NCBI RefSeq assembly: GCF_007341385.1
Contig: NZ_VJYD01000006.1
Location: forward strand, 124,001 to 188,000
Source: Flavobacterium daemonense
GTDB taxonomy: Bacteria > Bacteroidota > Bacteroidia > Flavobacteriales > Flavobacteriaceae
Length of the DNA stretch: 64,000 bases
Direction: 5' to 3'
This document shows, piece by piece, positions 42,550-54,313 of this stretch (the stretch's first letter is position 1; each line of letters opens with the position of its first letter). The translations under genes and the position numbers were made by a program. The notes beneath the pieces were generated by a model. That model made no database searches. It had not been told where the DNA came from and saw only the letters and a list, made by a program, of their open reading frames with translations.

Positions 42550-45500
42550 CTATTTGAGCCATTTTCGCAAAGCTTCTTCTACAGTGCCTCTGATGATCGG
42601 TTTTGAAATATAATCATTCATTCCGGCAGCGATGCATTTGTTCTTTTCTTCTTTTTCGGCACCTGCAGTTACGGCAATAATCGGAATGGTTTTGCCAATT
42701 TCGGAAACTCTGATTGCTCTTGTGGCTTCATAACCGTTCATAATCGGCATTTGAATGTCCATAAAAACAAGATCAGGATTGATGGTTTCTATTTGTTTTA
42801 CGGCTTCATAACCGTTTTCACACTCATAAACAATAGCATTTATGTTGATGTTTTTTACAATAGTTTTTAAAAGCAGCATGTTGACTTTGTTGTCTTCTAC
42901 AATCAAAATCGTGGCTTTTTTTAGATCCGAATCGCCATTGAGCTCGTAATCATATTCAAAACCGTTTGAAAGCGCTTTTAGTTTTTCATTGATTGTATTT
43001 TCGCTTGTTTTAAGGCTTAAATCAAAATAAAAAGTACTTCCTACATCAATTTTGCTTTTAAGCTGCAAACGGCTTTCCATCAAAGCTAATAACTGATTTG
43101 AGATGGTAAGTCCTAAACCGGTTCCTCCAAATTTTCTCGTTGTAGAACTGTCTTCCTGCGAAAAAGCTTTGAAAATTTTCTTCTGATTTTTTTCTAATAT
43201 TCCAATTCCGGTATCAATAACTGAAAAACGAAGAACATGATAATCCTCGTATTTTTTTTCAAGAACAGAAACATTCAACTTTATGGAACCTTCATTTGTG
43301 AATTTGATAGCATTTGACAAAAGGTTGATCAGAATTTGTTTTAATCTCACAATATCTGTCCAAATATATTTTGGCACATTCGGATCCACATTTAATTCCA
43401 GCAAAAGATTTTTTTGATTGGATTCGTAAATAATCAAATCAAATATTTGTCCGAGTATTTTTTGAAGATCGTATAAATCAATATAAAGCTCCAATTTTCC
43501 GGCTTCAATTTTCGAGAAATCTAGAATGTCATTAATGATTTCAAGCAATGAATGTGCCGATTGATTTATGGTCGTCATGTATTTTTCCTGAATTTCTTCA
43601 AGATTTGTTTTCATCAATAAATGCGTAAATCCGATAATTCCATTAAGCGGCGTACGGATTTCGTGCGACATATTGGCCAAGAAATCCGATTTCGATTTAT
43701 TTGCGGCTTCGGCAAGTTCTTTGGCTTTAATTGCATCTTCACTTTCCTTGATTTTGGCCTGATTGCGATGACGGTCTAAAGCCGATGAAATATTATTAGC
43801 TAAAGTTTGATAGATGTAAATCTCATCATCCGTCCATTTTCTTTCTTTTGTACAATCATCAAAGCCAATAAATCCTGAGAAAACATTATTAGAAAACAAC
43901 GGCAGAATCAAGATCGATTTAATGTCGTTTGTAACCAATAAATTTTTGAAAAACGTATCTTCAAGATTTCTTGTCAGTGTGCTTAGTACTTTTTTGCTTT
44001 GCGAATGAACAATGATTTCTTTTAAATTGTCTTCTGTAAATTTTTGAAGTTCGGTTATTTGATGTTCAACGCCATCTCTTGACCATTTATATTGCTGGCT
44101 GATGGTGTTGGTTTCAAAGTCTTTTTCGTAATAAAAAATATGATCGGCTTTTGAGGCTTTTCCAATGATATTATACGTTTCTTCAAACATTTTTTGAGGT
44201 CCTTTGCTCAACAAGAATTTCTCTGTACAAAGTGCCATTGCTGAAAGTAAATCACTTTTTAATTCCAGTTTTTTCTCGGCTTTAAGCCTCATTTGCGAAG
44301 AAATTGCTAGCGAAATAACATCGGCAATTGTTCTCGCATAATTGATGTCCTCGTTGTCCCAGTCTCTTTTTTCGCCGGTACTTTCAAAACAGGCAACTCC
44401 TGCAAGTTGTCCGTTTAAGAAAATCGGGACATCCAGCATGGATTTGATTTTGTTTTTTGTGAAATACGCTTCTTGAAATTCAGATGTTTCTAATTTATGA
44501 AAAACATCAGGCGCATTGATGATGGCTTTACTTTTTAAAGTCTCAAAATAAATTGGATACGACTCTTTATCGAGAATATTTTTGTCGCTTAAAGTCTGAT
44601 TATCACGACTGAATAAATTTTTGCATGTAATGACGTCGTTCGAAAATTTCCAGAAACTTACTCGGTTGGCTTTTGAAACAATGGCAGCTTCTTTAATTAT
44701 ATAATCGATTACGGTTTGCATATTGGTGTAATCGCTGAAATTTGTCGTCGAAAGTTTTTTGGTCGAATTATTATAGGCTTCGATTTTTTCTAAACGTCTT
44801 TTTTTCTCGTTTTCAATATTTTTTAGCTCGGTAATATCCCTTGCAATTCCGGCAAAACCAGTTGTGATTCCCAAATCATTTTTGCGGACAATTACTTTTT
44901 GGGAAATCCATAATTCTTCGCCATTTTTCTTTAAAATCGGGATTTCTATGGTTGGATAATTAAGTTCGTTTTGTTCCAAATTTTCATAAAAATCAACAGC
45001 ACTGCTAATGTGATCTTCATGAATAAAATTTGAATAGTGCTGAAAAATAACTTCGTGTTCGCAATATCCTAAAATAGAAAAACCAAACTCGTTTATAAAA
45101 GTGAAGTGACCGTCAATACTTATTTCAAAAATAATATCGGTCGCGGTCTGAATCAGATTTTTGTATTGATCTTGAACGATTATTTGTTCAGTAACATCTT
45201 GTCCAATGCTGATAATCAGGTCTTCTGAGAATTTTTTGTCTTTCCATTGAATGTATTTGAATTCTCCGTTTTTGCCTTTTAATTTCCGAATGTATAATTT
45301 GTTGTCAATATAGTTGTTGTAGTAATTATGACTGCTGAATTCTGAATCTTCAGTAAGTTTCCAAAATTCAAGCGCCATAACGTCATCTGGATGATAACCT
45401 AAAATTGAAGTAATGGTTTCGCTGCAAAATAGTAATTCGCCGTTTTGATTTGTTGCAATGGTTAGTGAATTTCCTTTGTGAACAATTTCGTTTGTAAACC

Positions 45501-46233
45501 TATAATTGTCTTTATTGTTTTGCCGGACCGCATATTTTACTTGGTTTATAATGAATATTACAATAGTAAAATCAATTAAAAGTATTGATGATTTTAGCGG
45601 AATGAGCTGAAAAACAACTGTAGCGCTTAAAAATAAAAACGTCAAAGCCGCAAAAAACCAATATATTTTTATTGGTTTTAATATGCTATATGAAAAGAAA
45701 AAGGAAATTAGAAAAGTGATAATTGGCAACACATCACCTGGCAGGTAAATGATATTGCGTGCCACATAAGCGATGTAAAAAAAGAAAGAAACAATAAAAA
45801 TATTCTGAATCCGGTCATTCAGGTATTTTATTTTGTCAGTGAGCAAATAGGTGAGCAAAACGCCCGAGCCAATTATGGTATTGTTTATAAGGAGGCTTGT
45901 TGGTCGGATTTTGAAAATTTCATTGATAATTTCAATCACAATCACAGCAATTCCAAAAAACAGTATGTAAAGTTGATATTCTTTACTAAGAGTTTCTGTT
46001 TCTTTTTTCTTCTGAATAAAATAACCGATTCTCTTTTTTATTCTGAAAAATTGGTAAACCAATATTCCTAAAAAGGCAACTAAAGAAAGTCCTAGTATGA
46101 TGAGTTTAGGATTGTTATAGAAAATGACATCTGAACTGAAAACAAACCAATTTGTTATAGTCGATTTCAGGCTATTGCCCATGCAGGCAATTCCTGAAAT
46201 CAAGGTACTATAAAAACTGTAGTTTTCTGCCAT
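42550..46233 (-). CDS. Hybrid sensor histidine kinase/response regulator, multi-PAS/GAF
   Basis: 1227 residues. An N-terminal block of about eight membrane helices (to about residue 235) is followed by PAS domains (about 265-355 and 360-480; [20 protein letters not shown] end), two GAF domains (about 500-660 and 680-815), HisKA with the phospho-acceptor His855 ([10 protein letters not shown]), an HATPase domain ([20 protein letters not shown]) and a C-terminal receiver with Asp1158 (FMDIQMP) and Lys near 1210 (SKP). No Hpt domain or DNA-binding output is fused, so it must pass phosphate to a separate partner. The ligand is unknown. Confidence 0.9.
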   Translation of the reverse strand: MAENYSFYSTLISGIACMGNSLKSTITNWFVFSSDVIFYNNPKLIILGLSLVAFLGILVYQFFRIKKRIGYFIQKKKETETLSKEYQLYILFFGIAVIVIEIINEIFKIRPTSLLINNTIIGSGVLLTYLLTDKIKYLNDRIQNIFIVSFFFYIAYVARNIIYLPGDVLPIITFLISFFFSYSILKPIKIYWFFAALTFLFLSATVVFQLIPLKSSILLIDFTIVIFIINQVKYAVRQNNKDNYRFTNEIVHKGNSLTIATNQNGELLFCSETITSILGYHPDDVMALEFWKLTEDSEFSSHNYYNNYIDNKLYIRKLKGKNGEFKYIQWKDKKFSEDLIISIGQDVTEQIIVQDQYKNLIQTATDIIFEISIDGHFTFINEFGFSILGYCEHEVIFQHYSNFIHEDHISSAVDFYENLEQNELNYPTIEIPILKKNGEELWISQKVIVRKNDLGITTGFAGIARDITELKNIENEKKRRLEKIEAYNNSTKKLSTTNFSDYTNMQTVIDYIIKEAAIVSKANRVSFWKFSNDVITCKNLFSRDNQTLSDKNILDKESYPIYFETLKSKAIINAPDVFHKLETSEFQEAYFTKNKIKSMLDVPIFLNGQLAGVACFESTGEKRDWDNEDINYARTIADVISLAISSQMRLKAEKKLELKSDLLSAMALCTEKFLLSKGPQKMFEETYNIIGKASKADHIFYYEKDFETNTISQQYKWSRDGVEHQITELQKFTEDNLKEIIVHSQSKKVLSTLTRNLEDTFFKNLLVTNDIKSILILPLFSNNVFSGFIGFDDCTKERKWTDDEIYIYQTLANNISSALDRHRNQAKIKESEDAIKAKELAEAANKSKSDFLANMSHEIRTPLNGIIGFTHLLMKTNLEEIQEKYMTTINQSAHSLLEIINDILDFSKIEAGKLELYIDLYDLQKILGQIFDLIIYESNQKNLLLELNVDPNVPKYIWTDIVRLKQILINLLSNAIKFTNEGSIKLNVSVLEKKYEDYHVLRFSVIDTGIGILEKNQKKIFKAFSQEDSSTTRKFGGTGLGLTISNQLLALMESRLQLKSKIDVGSTFYFDLSLKTSENTINEKLKALSNGFEYDYELNGDSDLKKATILIVEDNKVNMLLLKTIVKNININAIVYECENGYEAVKQIETINPDLVFMDIQMPIMNGYEATRAIRVSEIGKTIPIIAVTAGAEKEEKNKCIAAGMNDYISKPIIRGTVEEALRKWLK

Positions 46234-46322
46234 AAGACTTGGGAATGTACGGTTTAGTTAATAGTATTTTAGGGATTTCCAAAAGAGTAGGTTAGGCTCT
46301 TTTTAATTAGAAACTCTATTTA

Positions 46323-47114
46323 TTATAAATCCGACTGACCAATAGCGTCAATTGAATCTTCGTCTTGTTCCTTTGTGAAAATGCCGTAATAAGTAGCATA
46401 AATCAAAGATGTATTAAAAATTACTGTAAAAAATAATCCGATACCGCAGGCAACAACTCCAACTATAGAACCGATCATTCCTAAAATAAATAAACCGAAA
46501 ATTAACAGCGGATTTTTTCCAACTAATGTAATGCTTCCTTTGATAGCATCAACAGCTTTTAGATTTCCAAAAACGATTAAAGGAACCATGAAATACATGA
46601 AATAATTAATAAAAATTGAAATTCCTGCGCCTATAAACACATAACCAGCACTTTCAAGACTATTTGCAATAATATTATTGATAGCGCTGATAATTAAAGT
46701 AGCGACAAATAATTGGCCAAAATAAGGTGCTTTATAGTAATAAAACATGGTCGAAACTTTAAACTCATTGTCTTTGTCTGCAGCATCTGCCATTTTAAAG
46801 AAACCTGCGCCAAAAGGAGCAAATATTGCTGTTATTAGAGATATTCCAATGGTTGAAATTATAGCATTTTCTAAAGTTGGTGGTGAAGGTTTCATGCTTT
46901 CTTCGATTATTTTAGGAGCATGTTCAAGGCCATAAATAGATGCTACCGTTATCACTGCAGCAACTCCAACGACAACGCAAACCAAAAATATGATTAATGC
47001 TGAGTAAAGTGCGATTTTTTTATAATTTTCGAATGCGTGGTCAAATACGGTAGAAAAATCTAATGAGTAGCCATTGTTTTTGATGTTTTCGATTTGAGCA
47101 AGAGTAGATTTCAT
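46323..47114 (-). CDS. Polytopic inner-membrane protein of unknown function
   Basis: 263 residues with about six membrane helices and a short cytoplasmic N-terminal tail (STVFDHAFENYKKI). Gly-rich helices (VCVVVGVAAVITVA; FGLFILGMIGSIVGVVACGIGLFF) resemble DUF975-like or glycerophosphoryl-type membrane proteins found in this phylum. No enzymatic motif is visible. It ends in an acidic tail (EQDEDSIDAIGQSDL). It may be co-transcribed with the sensor kinase gene (90-base gap). Confidence 0.55.
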   Translation of the reverse strand: MKSTLAQIENIKNNGYSLDFSTVFDHAFENYKKIALYSALIIFLVCVVVGVAAVITVASIYGLEHAPKIIEESMKPSPPTLENAIISTIGISLITAIFAPFGAGFFKMADAADKDNEFKVSTMFYYYKAPYFGQLFVATLIISAINNIIANSLESAGYVFIGAGISIFINYFMYFMVPLIVFGNLKAVDAIKGSITLVGKNPLLIFGLFILGMIGSIVGVVACGIGLFFTVIFNTSLIYATYYGIFTKEQDEDSIDAIGQSDL

Positions 47115-47233
47115 TTTATTATGGAATTGTTTATACTTTTAGAATTTACGCTGGTTTTTGAAACGTAAATATAGTATTTTTAATCAATTACATATGATAA
47201 TCTACAAAATTAACAAAGACATTTTTTAAGAGC

Positions 47234-48562
47234 TTAAAGCCAGTCTAATAATCGTTTAAGAGAAGTCAGTTTGTCTTTATACGGAGCGTATCGCATAGGT
47301 AAGTCGAGCCAGTTCCCTTTTTTTACGACGGCTTTATGATGAGAGAAAATATCAAAACTCAGCTGGCCATGATAAGCCCCGATGCCACTGTGACCAACAC
47401 CGCCAAAAGGAAGTCTTTTGTTTGAAAAATGAACTACTGTATCGTTGATGCAACCACCTCCAAAAGAGTAGTTTGTGATTAGTTTTTTTGCAAAAGTATT
47501 GTTTTCGCTAAAAACGTAAAATGCTAATGGTTTTTCGTACTTGCTAACTACATTTTCAATATCAGCTTCATTTTCATAGGAAAGAATTGGTAAAATAGGA
47601 CCAAAAATTTCTTCTTTCATTACAGGGCTATCTAAATCTGGTTCTTCGATCAAAGTTGGCGAAATGTATAGTTTTTCAGCATCAGTTTCGCCACCAAAAA
47701 TCACTTTTTCGCGTTCGATCATGCTATCCAGACGAAGCCAGTTTTTAGTATTGATGATACGGGCAAAATCAGGTGATTTGTCTATTTTTTTTCCGTAGGC
47801 TTTTAAGATTTCATCAATCAAAAAAGTAATGAAATTAACTTTCATGTTTTTTTGAATCAGAATATAATCGGGTGCAATGCAAGTCTGACCGGCATTGATG
47901 AATTTTCCCCAGACAATTCGTTTTGCAGCCAGTTTTAAATTGGCGGTTTCATCAATTATGCAAGGATTTTTTCCGCCCAATTCTAAAGTTACAGGGGTTA
48001 AGTTTTCGGCAGCAGCTTTGGCAACAATTTTCCCGACAGCAACACTACCCGTAAAGAAGATATAATCCCAGCGTTTTGCCAACAATTTATCTGAAACTTC
48101 AACACCTCCTTCAACAACTTCTACATGTTTGACATGAAATGTTTTAGAAATGATTTTAGCAATAATAGCTGAGGTGTGCGGTGTGAGTTCTGAAGGTTTT
48201 AAAACCACTCTGTTTCCGGCAGCGACAGCAGCAATTAATGGGCAAAGTGCTAATTGAAAAGGGTAGTTCCAAGGTGCAATTACTAGAACTTTTCCGTAGG
48301 GTTCTTTAAAAATATAATCGGTTGAAGGGAAATTGAGAAGTGACGGAAAAATGTTTTTAGGTTTTGCCCAAGAATTAATGTTTTTGATGGTATCTTTTAA
48401 TTCCGAAATAACATAGTTTGTTTCCGTTAAAACAGCTTCAAATTCTGGTTTTTTAAAATCATCGTACAGCGCTTTTACAATTAAATCTTCGCTTTTTTGA
48501 ATGTTGTACAACAGTTTTTTAAGCGTTTCTTTTCTGTATCCGATGTCGTTTTTGTAGTCCAT
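47234..48562 (-). CDS. Aldehyde dehydrogenase, ALDH3-like class
   Basis: 442 residues. It oxidises aldehydes to acids with NAD(P). The catalytic Cys is near 228 (NAGQTCIAPDY), the base Glu near 192 (TLELGGKNP), with cofactor motifs PWNYPFQLAL and FTGSVAVGK. The shorter length and the absence of an oligomerising tail are typical of class 3 (fatty-aldehyde) enzymes. A role in fatty-aldehyde removal is likely but the substrate is not shown. It stands alone. Confidence 0.88.
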   Translation of the reverse strand: MDYKNDIGYRKETLKKLLYNIQKSEDLIVKALYDDFKKPEFEAVLTETNYVISELKDTIKNINSWAKPKNIFPSLLNFPSTDYIFKEPYGKVLVIAPWNYPFQLALCPLIAAVAAGNRVVLKPSELTPHTSAIIAKIISKTFHVKHVEVVEGGVEVSDKLLAKRWDYIFFTGSVAVGKIVAKAAAENLTPVTLELGGKNPCIIDETANLKLAAKRIVWGKFINAGQTCIAPDYILIQKNMKVNFITFLIDEILKAYGKKIDKSPDFARIINTKNWLRLDSMIEREKVIFGGETDAEKLYISPTLIEEPDLDSPVMKEEIFGPILPILSYENEADIENVVSKYEKPLAFYVFSENNTFAKKLITNYSFGGGCINDTVVHFSNKRLPFGGVGHSGIGAYHGQLSFDIFSHHKAVVKKGNWLDLPMRYAPYKDKLTSLKRLLDWL

Positions 48563-48638
48563 TTTATGATTAGCTTGTTTCTATGACTATGCAAGTTAAT
48601 CGATAAAATTTAAAAAATTAACAATTATATCATAAAAA

Positions 48639-49328
48639 TCACACAGCGTTCCAAATTGTTTCGTCTGGAACAGGCGCAATAATTGTAATATTTTCTTTAG
48701 AAACAGGATGCACAAAAACCAGTTTTCTTGCATGAAGATGGATTCCTCCGTCAGGATTGCTGCGATCGGCACCATATTTTAAATCTCCTTTTATTGGAGA
48801 ACCAATTGCCGACAATTGCGCTCTAATTTGATGATGACGTCCTGTATGAAGATTAATTTCTAAAGCTGTATAATTTTGAAGTTCTTTAATTATTTTGTAA
48901 TCCAAACTTGCTAGTTTGCTGTCTGGAACTTCTTTTAAATGCGCTTTTGAAGTATTGTTTTTTTCGTTTCTTTTAAGATAATGAACCAGTTTTGCTGATG
49001 CTTCTAGAGGTTTATTTTTAACAACCGTCCAATATGTTTTTTTAGTTTCGCGATTGCTGAACAACTCGTTCATTCGTGACAAAGCTTTACTAGTTCTGGC
49101 GAAAACCACAATTCCAGTTGTAGGACGATCTAAACGATGAATAACGCCTAAAAAAACGTCTCCCGGTTTATTATATTTAGCTTTAATATATTCTTTCACA
49201 ACATCAGACAAAGGTTTGTCGCCCGTTTTATCTCCCTGTACAATATCTCCCACGCGTTTGTTGACCACAATAATGTGATTGTCTTCATGCAATATCTGTA
49301 AGTTGTCTTTATTGGAAATAATTTTCAT
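48639..49328 (-). CDS. RluA-family pseudouridine synthase
   Basis: 229 residues, one catalytic domain with no S4 domain. The motif HRLDRPTTG (Asp67 as nucleophile) is intact, with later LHTGRHHQIRAQLSAIG. It isomerises uridine in rRNA or tRNA; the exact target (TruC/RluC-like) cannot be assigned. Just upstream is an intergenic repeat and then panB, with no clear operon. Confidence 0.85.
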   Translation of the reverse strand: MKIISNKDNLQILHEDNHIIVVNKRVGDIVQGDKTGDKPLSDVVKEYIKAKYNKPGDVFLGVIHRLDRPTTGIVVFARTSKALSRMNELFSNRETKKTYWTVVKNKPLEASAKLVHYLKRNEKNNTSKAHLKEVPDSKLASLDYKIIKELQNYTALEINLHTGRHHQIRAQLSAIGSPIKGDLKYGADRSNPDGGIHLHARKLVFVHPVSKENITIIAPVPDETIWNAV

Positions 49329-49510
49329 AATGAAGAATTTCGAATTATTTGAAGAAATTCGGCTAAAGCCTTTGATGTTATCTTAAAAAGAACCTCCAGC
49401 TAAAGCTGGAGGCAATTTGATTTTTAAACCTTTGTTCCTATGAACCTTTGCAACTAAAACCTAAAAAAACTTAGTCCCTTAGTACCTTAGCATCTCAGAA
49501 GCTTAAAAAA
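49329..49510. repeat. Intergenic repeats before the RluA gene
   Basis: The gap holds ATTCGGCTAAAGCC at about 49353 and a perfect CCTCCAGC/GCTGGAGG hairpin (49393-49412). These could act as the panB terminator on the minus strand (TTCTTTTTAAG follows). A low-complexity CTTAG/CTCAG repeat (49472-49503) is similar to 26290-26330. Confidence 0.5.
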
Positions 49511-50329
49511 TTAATATTGTTCACCAGCGTTTGGAAAATCTTTTGACTTCACATCGGCAGCATATTGACCAATTGCTCCGGTCATTAGCTCGTATAAATT
49601 CAAGTAACGACGCAAGAAACGCGGACTGAATTCATTGTTCATTCCTAGCATATCGTGAATAACTAAAACTTGTCCGTCAACACCGCCACCGGCACCAATC
49701 CCAATAACAGGAATTGAAATACTGTCGGCTACTTTTTTAGCAAGATCAGCAGGGATTTTTTCAAGAACGATTGCAAAACAGCCTAATTTTTCAAGGATTT
49801 TAGCATCTTCCATTAATTTTTCTGCCTCTTGTTCTTCTTTTGCTCTTACCGTGTAAGTTCCAAATTTGTAAATAGACTGAGGTGTTAAACCCAAATGTCC
49901 CATAACTGGAATTCCAGCATTTAATATTTTTTTGATTGATTCTTTAATTTCTTTTCCGCCTTCTAATTTTACAGCATGTCCGCCGCTTTCTTTCATGATT
50001 CTGATAGAAGAACGCAAAGCTTCTTTTGGGTCCGACTGATAACTTCCAAAAGGCAAATCTACTACAACTAAAGCCCTTTCCACAGCACGAACAACCGATG
50101 AAGCATGATAAATCATCTGATCTAAAGTAATAGGTAAAGTTGTTTCGTGTCCCGCCATCACATTTGATGCCGAATCACCTACTAAAATCACATCAACACC
50201 AGCGGTATCAACAATTTTGGCCATTGTAAAATCGTACGCCGTAAGCATAGAGATTTTTTCTCCATTGCTTTTCATTTCAATTAATGATTTGGTAGTGATT
50301 CTTTTATAATCTTTTTTAGCAACTGACAT
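49511..50329 (-). CDS. panB: 3-methyl-2-oxobutanoate hydroxymethyltransferase
   Basis: 272 residues. It transfers a hydroxymethyl group from methylene-THF to 2-oxoisovalerate, the first step of pantothenate and CoA synthesis. [18 protein letters not shown] (Asp52 metal site), [11 protein letters not shown] with a second metal Asp near 95, the Lys/Glu helix near 115-125 (KLEGGKEI) and [10 protein letters not shown] are all present. Length is normal. Confidence 0.93.
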   Translation of the reverse strand: MSVAKKDYKRITTKSLIEMKSNGEKISMLTAYDFTMAKIVDTAGVDVILVGDSASNVMAGHETTLPITLDQMIYHASSVVRAVERALVVVDLPFGSYQSDPKEALRSSIRIMKESGGHAVKLEGGKEIKESIKKILNAGIPVMGHLGLTPQSIYKFGTYTVRAKEEQEAEKLMEDAKILEKLGCFAIVLEKIPADLAKKVADSISIPVIGIGAGGGVDGQVLVIHDMLGMNNEFSPRFLRRYLNLYELMTGAIGQYAADVKSKDFPNAGEQY

Positions 50330-50421
50330 TCTGTAGTAGTTTTAGTTTTTTATAATGATTTTAAAAGCAGTTTTATGCCTTTAAAACGTGATTTTTAGTT
50401 TGCAAAATTAAGTAATATATT

Positions 50422-51849
50422 TTAACAATCGGCCATATTAACCGCAATTGCTAATCCGCCTTCAGAGGTTTCTTTGTATTTGGAATTCATGTCTTTAGCC
50501 GTTTCCCACATGGTGTTGATAACTTTGTCAAGAGGTACTTTTGCGTTTTTTGAATCGGTTTCAAGAGCTAATTCTGCTGCATTTATCGCTTTTATGGCGC
50601 CCATTGTATTTCTTTCGATGCACGGAATCTGAACCAGACCGCCAATTGGATCGCATGTTAAACCTAAATGATGTTCCATAGCAATCTCGGCAGCCATTAA
50701 AACCTGAGCAGGAGTACCGCCCATTAATTCGCATAACGCCGCTGCGGCCATTGATGAAGAAACGCCAATTTCGGCCTGACAACCTCCCATTGCGGCTGAA
50801 ATAGTTGATCCTTTTTTAAAGATACTTCCAATTTCTCCGGCAACCATTAAAAATTGTTTGATTTCTTTTTCGCCCGCATTATGGTTTTCAATTACCATAT
50901 AATACATTAAAACAGCAGGAATTACGCCTGCGCTTCCATTTGTAGGCGCTGTAACCACTCTTCCTAAAGAAGCGTTTACTTCATTTACAGCCAAAGCAAA
51001 ACAGCTTACCCATTTTAAAATCTGGCGGAATTTAACTTCAGTTTTTCTGATTTCTTCCAACCAAGATTGCGGATCCGTATAATTTGATAAGCCAATTAAA
51101 TTTTGATGCATATCAAAAGCTCTTCTTCGCACATGAAGTCCGCCGGGAAGAATTCCTTCGGAGTGGCAACCTATGTACATGCATTCAAGCATCGTATTCC
51201 AAATGCGCATCAATTCTGAATGAATTTCCTCTTCAGAACGCATCGATTTTTCATTTTCGTAAACAATTTCAGAAATCGATTTGTTTTCAGAAATCGTATA
51301 ATTCAAAAGTTCAACAGCATTTTGAACTGGGAACGGAAAAGCACATTTTATAACTTCTTTTATTTTGGCATTTTCGCGTTCTTCTTTCACAACAAAACCA
51401 CCACCAATCGAATAAAAAGTCGATTCGTATTCGGAATCGTCATTTTTATAGGCTGTAAATTTTAAACCGTTGGCGTGAAAAGGCAGAAAGTCTTTATTGA
51501 AAACAATATCCTGTAGAAAATAAAATGGGATCGTGTATTGATTGGCCAAAATAATTTCATGTTTGTCTTCAATAGTTTTGATAATTCCGGCAATATCTTC
51601 GACCGGAATATATTCAGGATCCTGTCCGCTCAAACCCAGCATTACGGCCAAATCTGTAGCGTGCCCTTTTCCAGTTAACGAAAGCGAGCCATACAAATCG
51701 ACTTTTACACGCTTGATTTGATCTAAAATAGATTCGCTTTTCAACTCTTCTAAAAAGCGTTCTGCGGCTCTCCAAGGACCCAAAGTGTGTGAGGATGAAG
51801 GTCCAACACCAATTTTAAGCATATCAAAAACAGAGATACATTCTTCCAT
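50422..51849 (-). CDS. sdaA: L-serine ammonia-lyase (iron-sulfur, single-chain)
   Basis: 475 residues. It deaminates L-serine to pyruvate and ammonia with a 4Fe-4S cluster. The beta domain is N-terminal ([23 protein letters not shown]), the alpha domain C-terminal, with cluster Cys in [20 protein letters not shown] and VQIPCIERN, and [10 protein letters not shown]. This fused form is standard for Gram-negative bacteria. TATCTTTG at 51869-51876 on the coding strand is a possible -7 box. Confidence 0.92.
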   Translation of the reverse strand: MEECISVFDMLKIGVGPSSSHTLGPWRAAERFLEELKSESILDQIKRVKVDLYGSLSLTGKGHATDLAVMLGLSGQDPEYIPVEDIAGIIKTIEDKHEIILANQYTIPFYFLQDIVFNKDFLPFHANGLKFTAYKNDDSEYESTFYSIGGGFVVKEERENAKIKEVIKCAFPFPVQNAVELLNYTISENKSISEIVYENEKSMRSEEEIHSELMRIWNTMLECMYIGCHSEGILPGGLHVRRRAFDMHQNLIGLSNYTDPQSWLEEIRKTEVKFRQILKWVSCFALAVNEVNASLGRVVTAPTNGSAGVIPAVLMYYMVIENHNAGEKEIKQFLMVAGEIGSIFKKGSTISAAMGGCQAEIGVSSSMAAAALCELMGGTPAQVLMAAEIAMEHHLGLTCDPIGGLVQIPCIERNTMGAIKAINAAELALETDSKNAKVPLDKVINTMWETAKDMNSKYKETSEGGLAIAVNMADC

Positions 51850-52147
51850 TGTTTCAATTTTGTTATCACAAAGATAATTGAATAATGCAATGATGATTCG
51901 CTTTTGATTGTTAATGTTGCATTTTTGTTAAAAAAGGTATTAAATATTAATAATTTGGCAACAAAATAAATTTAATTGCTTAATATGCAGTTTACGTAGA
52001 AAGTTAGCGTTTTTTCGGTATTTTTGTAGAGAGCCTAACACTAAAACAGCTTAAATTGTTTGGTATAATTAAAAATTACGTCAAGATTTTTTTTAATTCT
52101 GAAAATGTCTTTTTGCAATTAAATACCACAAAGCATAAAATTACAAT
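51850..52147. other. Divergent intergenic region between sdaA and the antiporter gene
   Basis: 298 A+T-rich bases with no gene. TATCTTTG on the minus strand (51869-51876) and TATTTTTG on the plus strand (52019-52026) are candidate -7 boxes for the two divergent genes. A TTTG at the right spacing upstream is not clear for either. Confidence 0.4.
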
Positions 52148-54295
52148 ATGATAGAATTTTTCAGGCATTTTTTACACGAATTCGAATTACCGCTTACCAA
52201 TCCAGTATTGATTTTCTCTCTAATACTTTTTATTATTCTGCTGTCCCCAATTTTATTAAAAAAGATAAATATTCCTGGGATTATCGGACTAATTATTTCG
52301 GGAGTCATTATTGGGCCTCATGGTTTGCATCTTTTAGAGAAAAATTCGGCAGTAAATTTATTTTCAACCATTGGGCTTTTATACATCATGTTTATTGCCG
52401 GTCTTGAGCTGGACATGAACGAGTTTAAGGCCAATCGAAACAAAAGTCTTCTATTCGGATTTTTCACCTTTATTATTCCGCTTTCAATAGGTTTTCCGGT
52501 TTGTTATTATTTGCTTCATTATGAATTCAATGCGAGTTTTTTAACAGCGAGCATGTTTGCAACGCATACTTTAGTGGCGTACCCAATTGTAAGCAAATTA
52601 GGAATTGCTAAAAATCAAGCAGTTGCCATTACTGTTGGAGGAACTATATTGACAGATACGGCGGTTTTGATCATTTTGGCCGTTATTATGGGAAGCAGTC
52701 AAGGAAGTCTAAATCAGGCTTTTTGGATAAAATTGACGGTTTCTTTGGCAATATTTTCTGCGATTATGTTTTTGGTGATTCCAAGAATTGCAAAATGGTT
52801 CTTTAAGAAGCTTGAAAGTGAAAAACACGCGCATTATATTTTTGTGCTTTCAGTGGTTTTCTTCGCAGCCTTTTTAGCTGAAGTAGCAGGAGTAGAGCCT
52901 ATTATTGGTGCGTTCGTTGCTGGTTTGGCATTGAATCCTTTAATTCCCCATTCGTCTGCTTTAATGAACCGAATTGAATTCATCGGAAATTCATTATTTA
53001 TTCCGTTTTTCCTGATTTCTGTTGGAATGTTGGTTGATGTAAGTGTGATTTTAAGCGGACCGACGGCATTGATTGTTGCGGCAACTTTGAGCGTTGTGGC
53101 TATTTTTGGAAAATGGACAGCAGCCTTTTTTACACAGATTGTTTTTAAATATACTAAAACAGAAAGACAGCTTATTTTTGGATTAAGCAGTGCGCACGCT
53201 GCGGCAACTTTGGCCGTGATTTTAGTGGGTTTTAAAGCTAAAATTCTGGATGAAAACATCTTAAACGGAACTATTATTCTGATTTTGATTACCTGTATCG
53301 TGGCTTCTTTTGCGACTGAAAAAGCGGCCAAGAAAATTGCAATCTGCGAAGAAGAAATCTCGCATGAAGATGCTAGTCATGATCAAATTTTAGATGAACA
53401 TATTTTGATTCCGCTGGCAAAAACTTCGGCAACGGCAAGTTTGTTGGATTTTGCGCTTTTGATTAAAGATAAAAAATCATCAAACCCTGTTACGTTATTG
53501 ACGATTGTTCCGAATAATGATCAGGCGGAAAAAAACATTTTGAAGTATCGAAAAGCGGTTGATAAATTTGTTATTCAAGGCTCTGCTTCAGAAGTAAAAA
53601 TAAATACAATTGCCAGAATTGACCATAATCCTGCAAGCGGAATTGCCAGAACTTCCAAAGAAATCATGTCAGATATTGTGATTATTGGTTGGCCGAAAAA
53701 GACGGGATTTTTGGATAAAATTTTTGGAGAAAACGTAGATTCAATTATCAATAATGTCGATAAAAGCTTATTCATATGCCGTTTCCCGACGAATTTTGTA
53801 GAAGAAAAAAGACTGGTTTTTATCTGTCCGCCATTTTCTGAAAGAGGAATTGGTTTCCATCTTTTATTGCAGAAAATCTGTAGATTGTCTCAAGAATTAA
53901 GTATTCCGATTGTACTTTATGCCGATTATAAAACGCATCAAGCCATTCAAGGAATTGCAAATAATTTAAGATTAAACGCAAAATTTGGTTTTAAAAGCGT
54001 TATTGAATGGGATAATTTTGAATCGATTTCAGACGAAATAAAAGCAACCGATTTGATTGTTTTTAATTTGTCTCGAAAAGGTTCGGTTTCGTATCAATCT
54101 ATTTTTGAAAGGCTTCCACAGAGATTTGAAAAATCGTTTAGTGAGAATAACATAATTCTGGTTTATCCACAAGATGATAGAAAAGAAAGTTCTATGGACG
54201 CTTATGAAGATTTTAGTTCAACACCATTGACAAAAGGTTTGGAAGCAATCGAACAAATTGGTCGTGGTTTGGGAAGTATTTTGAAGAAGGGATAA
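52148..54295 (+). CDS. Cation:proton antiporter, Kef/CPA2 type with C-terminal stress domain
   Basis: 715 residues. About twelve membrane helices (to about 400) carry the CPA2 pattern: IPGIIGLIISGVIIGPHGLH, TIGLLYIMFIAGLELDMNEF, and ATHTLVAYPIVSKLG. The C-terminal 300 residues are soluble, with UspA-like alternating strands (DILVIG-type segments) rather than a TrkA-N/NAD domain, so this is not a KefC gating domain. It probably exchanges Na+ or K+ for H+ and is controlled by the soluble part. The next gene starts 18 bases downstream. Confidence 0.85.
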   Translation: MIEFFRHFLHEFELPLTNPVLIFSLILFIILLSPILLKKINIPGIIGLIISGVIIGPHGLHLLEKNSAVNLFSTIGLLYIMFIAGLELDMNEFKANRNKSLLFGFFTFIIPLSIGFPVCYYLLHYEFNASFLTASMFATHTLVAYPIVSKLGIAKNQAVAITVGGTILTDTAVLIILAVIMGSSQGSLNQAFWIKLTVSLAIFSAIMFLVIPRIAKWFFKKLESEKHAHYIFVLSVVFFAAFLAEVAGVEPIIGAFVAGLALNPLIPHSSALMNRIEFIGNSLFIPFFLISVGMLVDVSVILSGPTALIVAATLSVVAIFGKWTAAFFTQIVFKYTKTERQLIFGLSSAHAAATLAVILVGFKAKILDENILNGTIILILITCIVASFATEKAAKKIAICEEEISHEDASHDQILDEHILIPLAKTSATASLLDFALLIKDKKSSNPVTLLTIVPNNDQAEKNILKYRKAVDKFVIQGSASEVKINTIARIDHNPASGIARTSKEIMSDIVIIGWPKKTGFLDKIFGENVDSIINNVDKSLFICRFPTNFVEEKRLVFICPPFSERGIGFHLLLQKICRLSQELSIPIVLYADYKTHQAIQGIANNLRLNAKFGFKSVIEWDNFESISDEIKATDLIVFNLSRKGSVSYQSIFERLPQRFEKSFSENNIILVYPQDDRKESSMDAYEDFSSTPLTKGLEAIEQIGRGLGSILKKG

Positions 54296-54313
54296 AGATT
54301 TATTTATCATTTT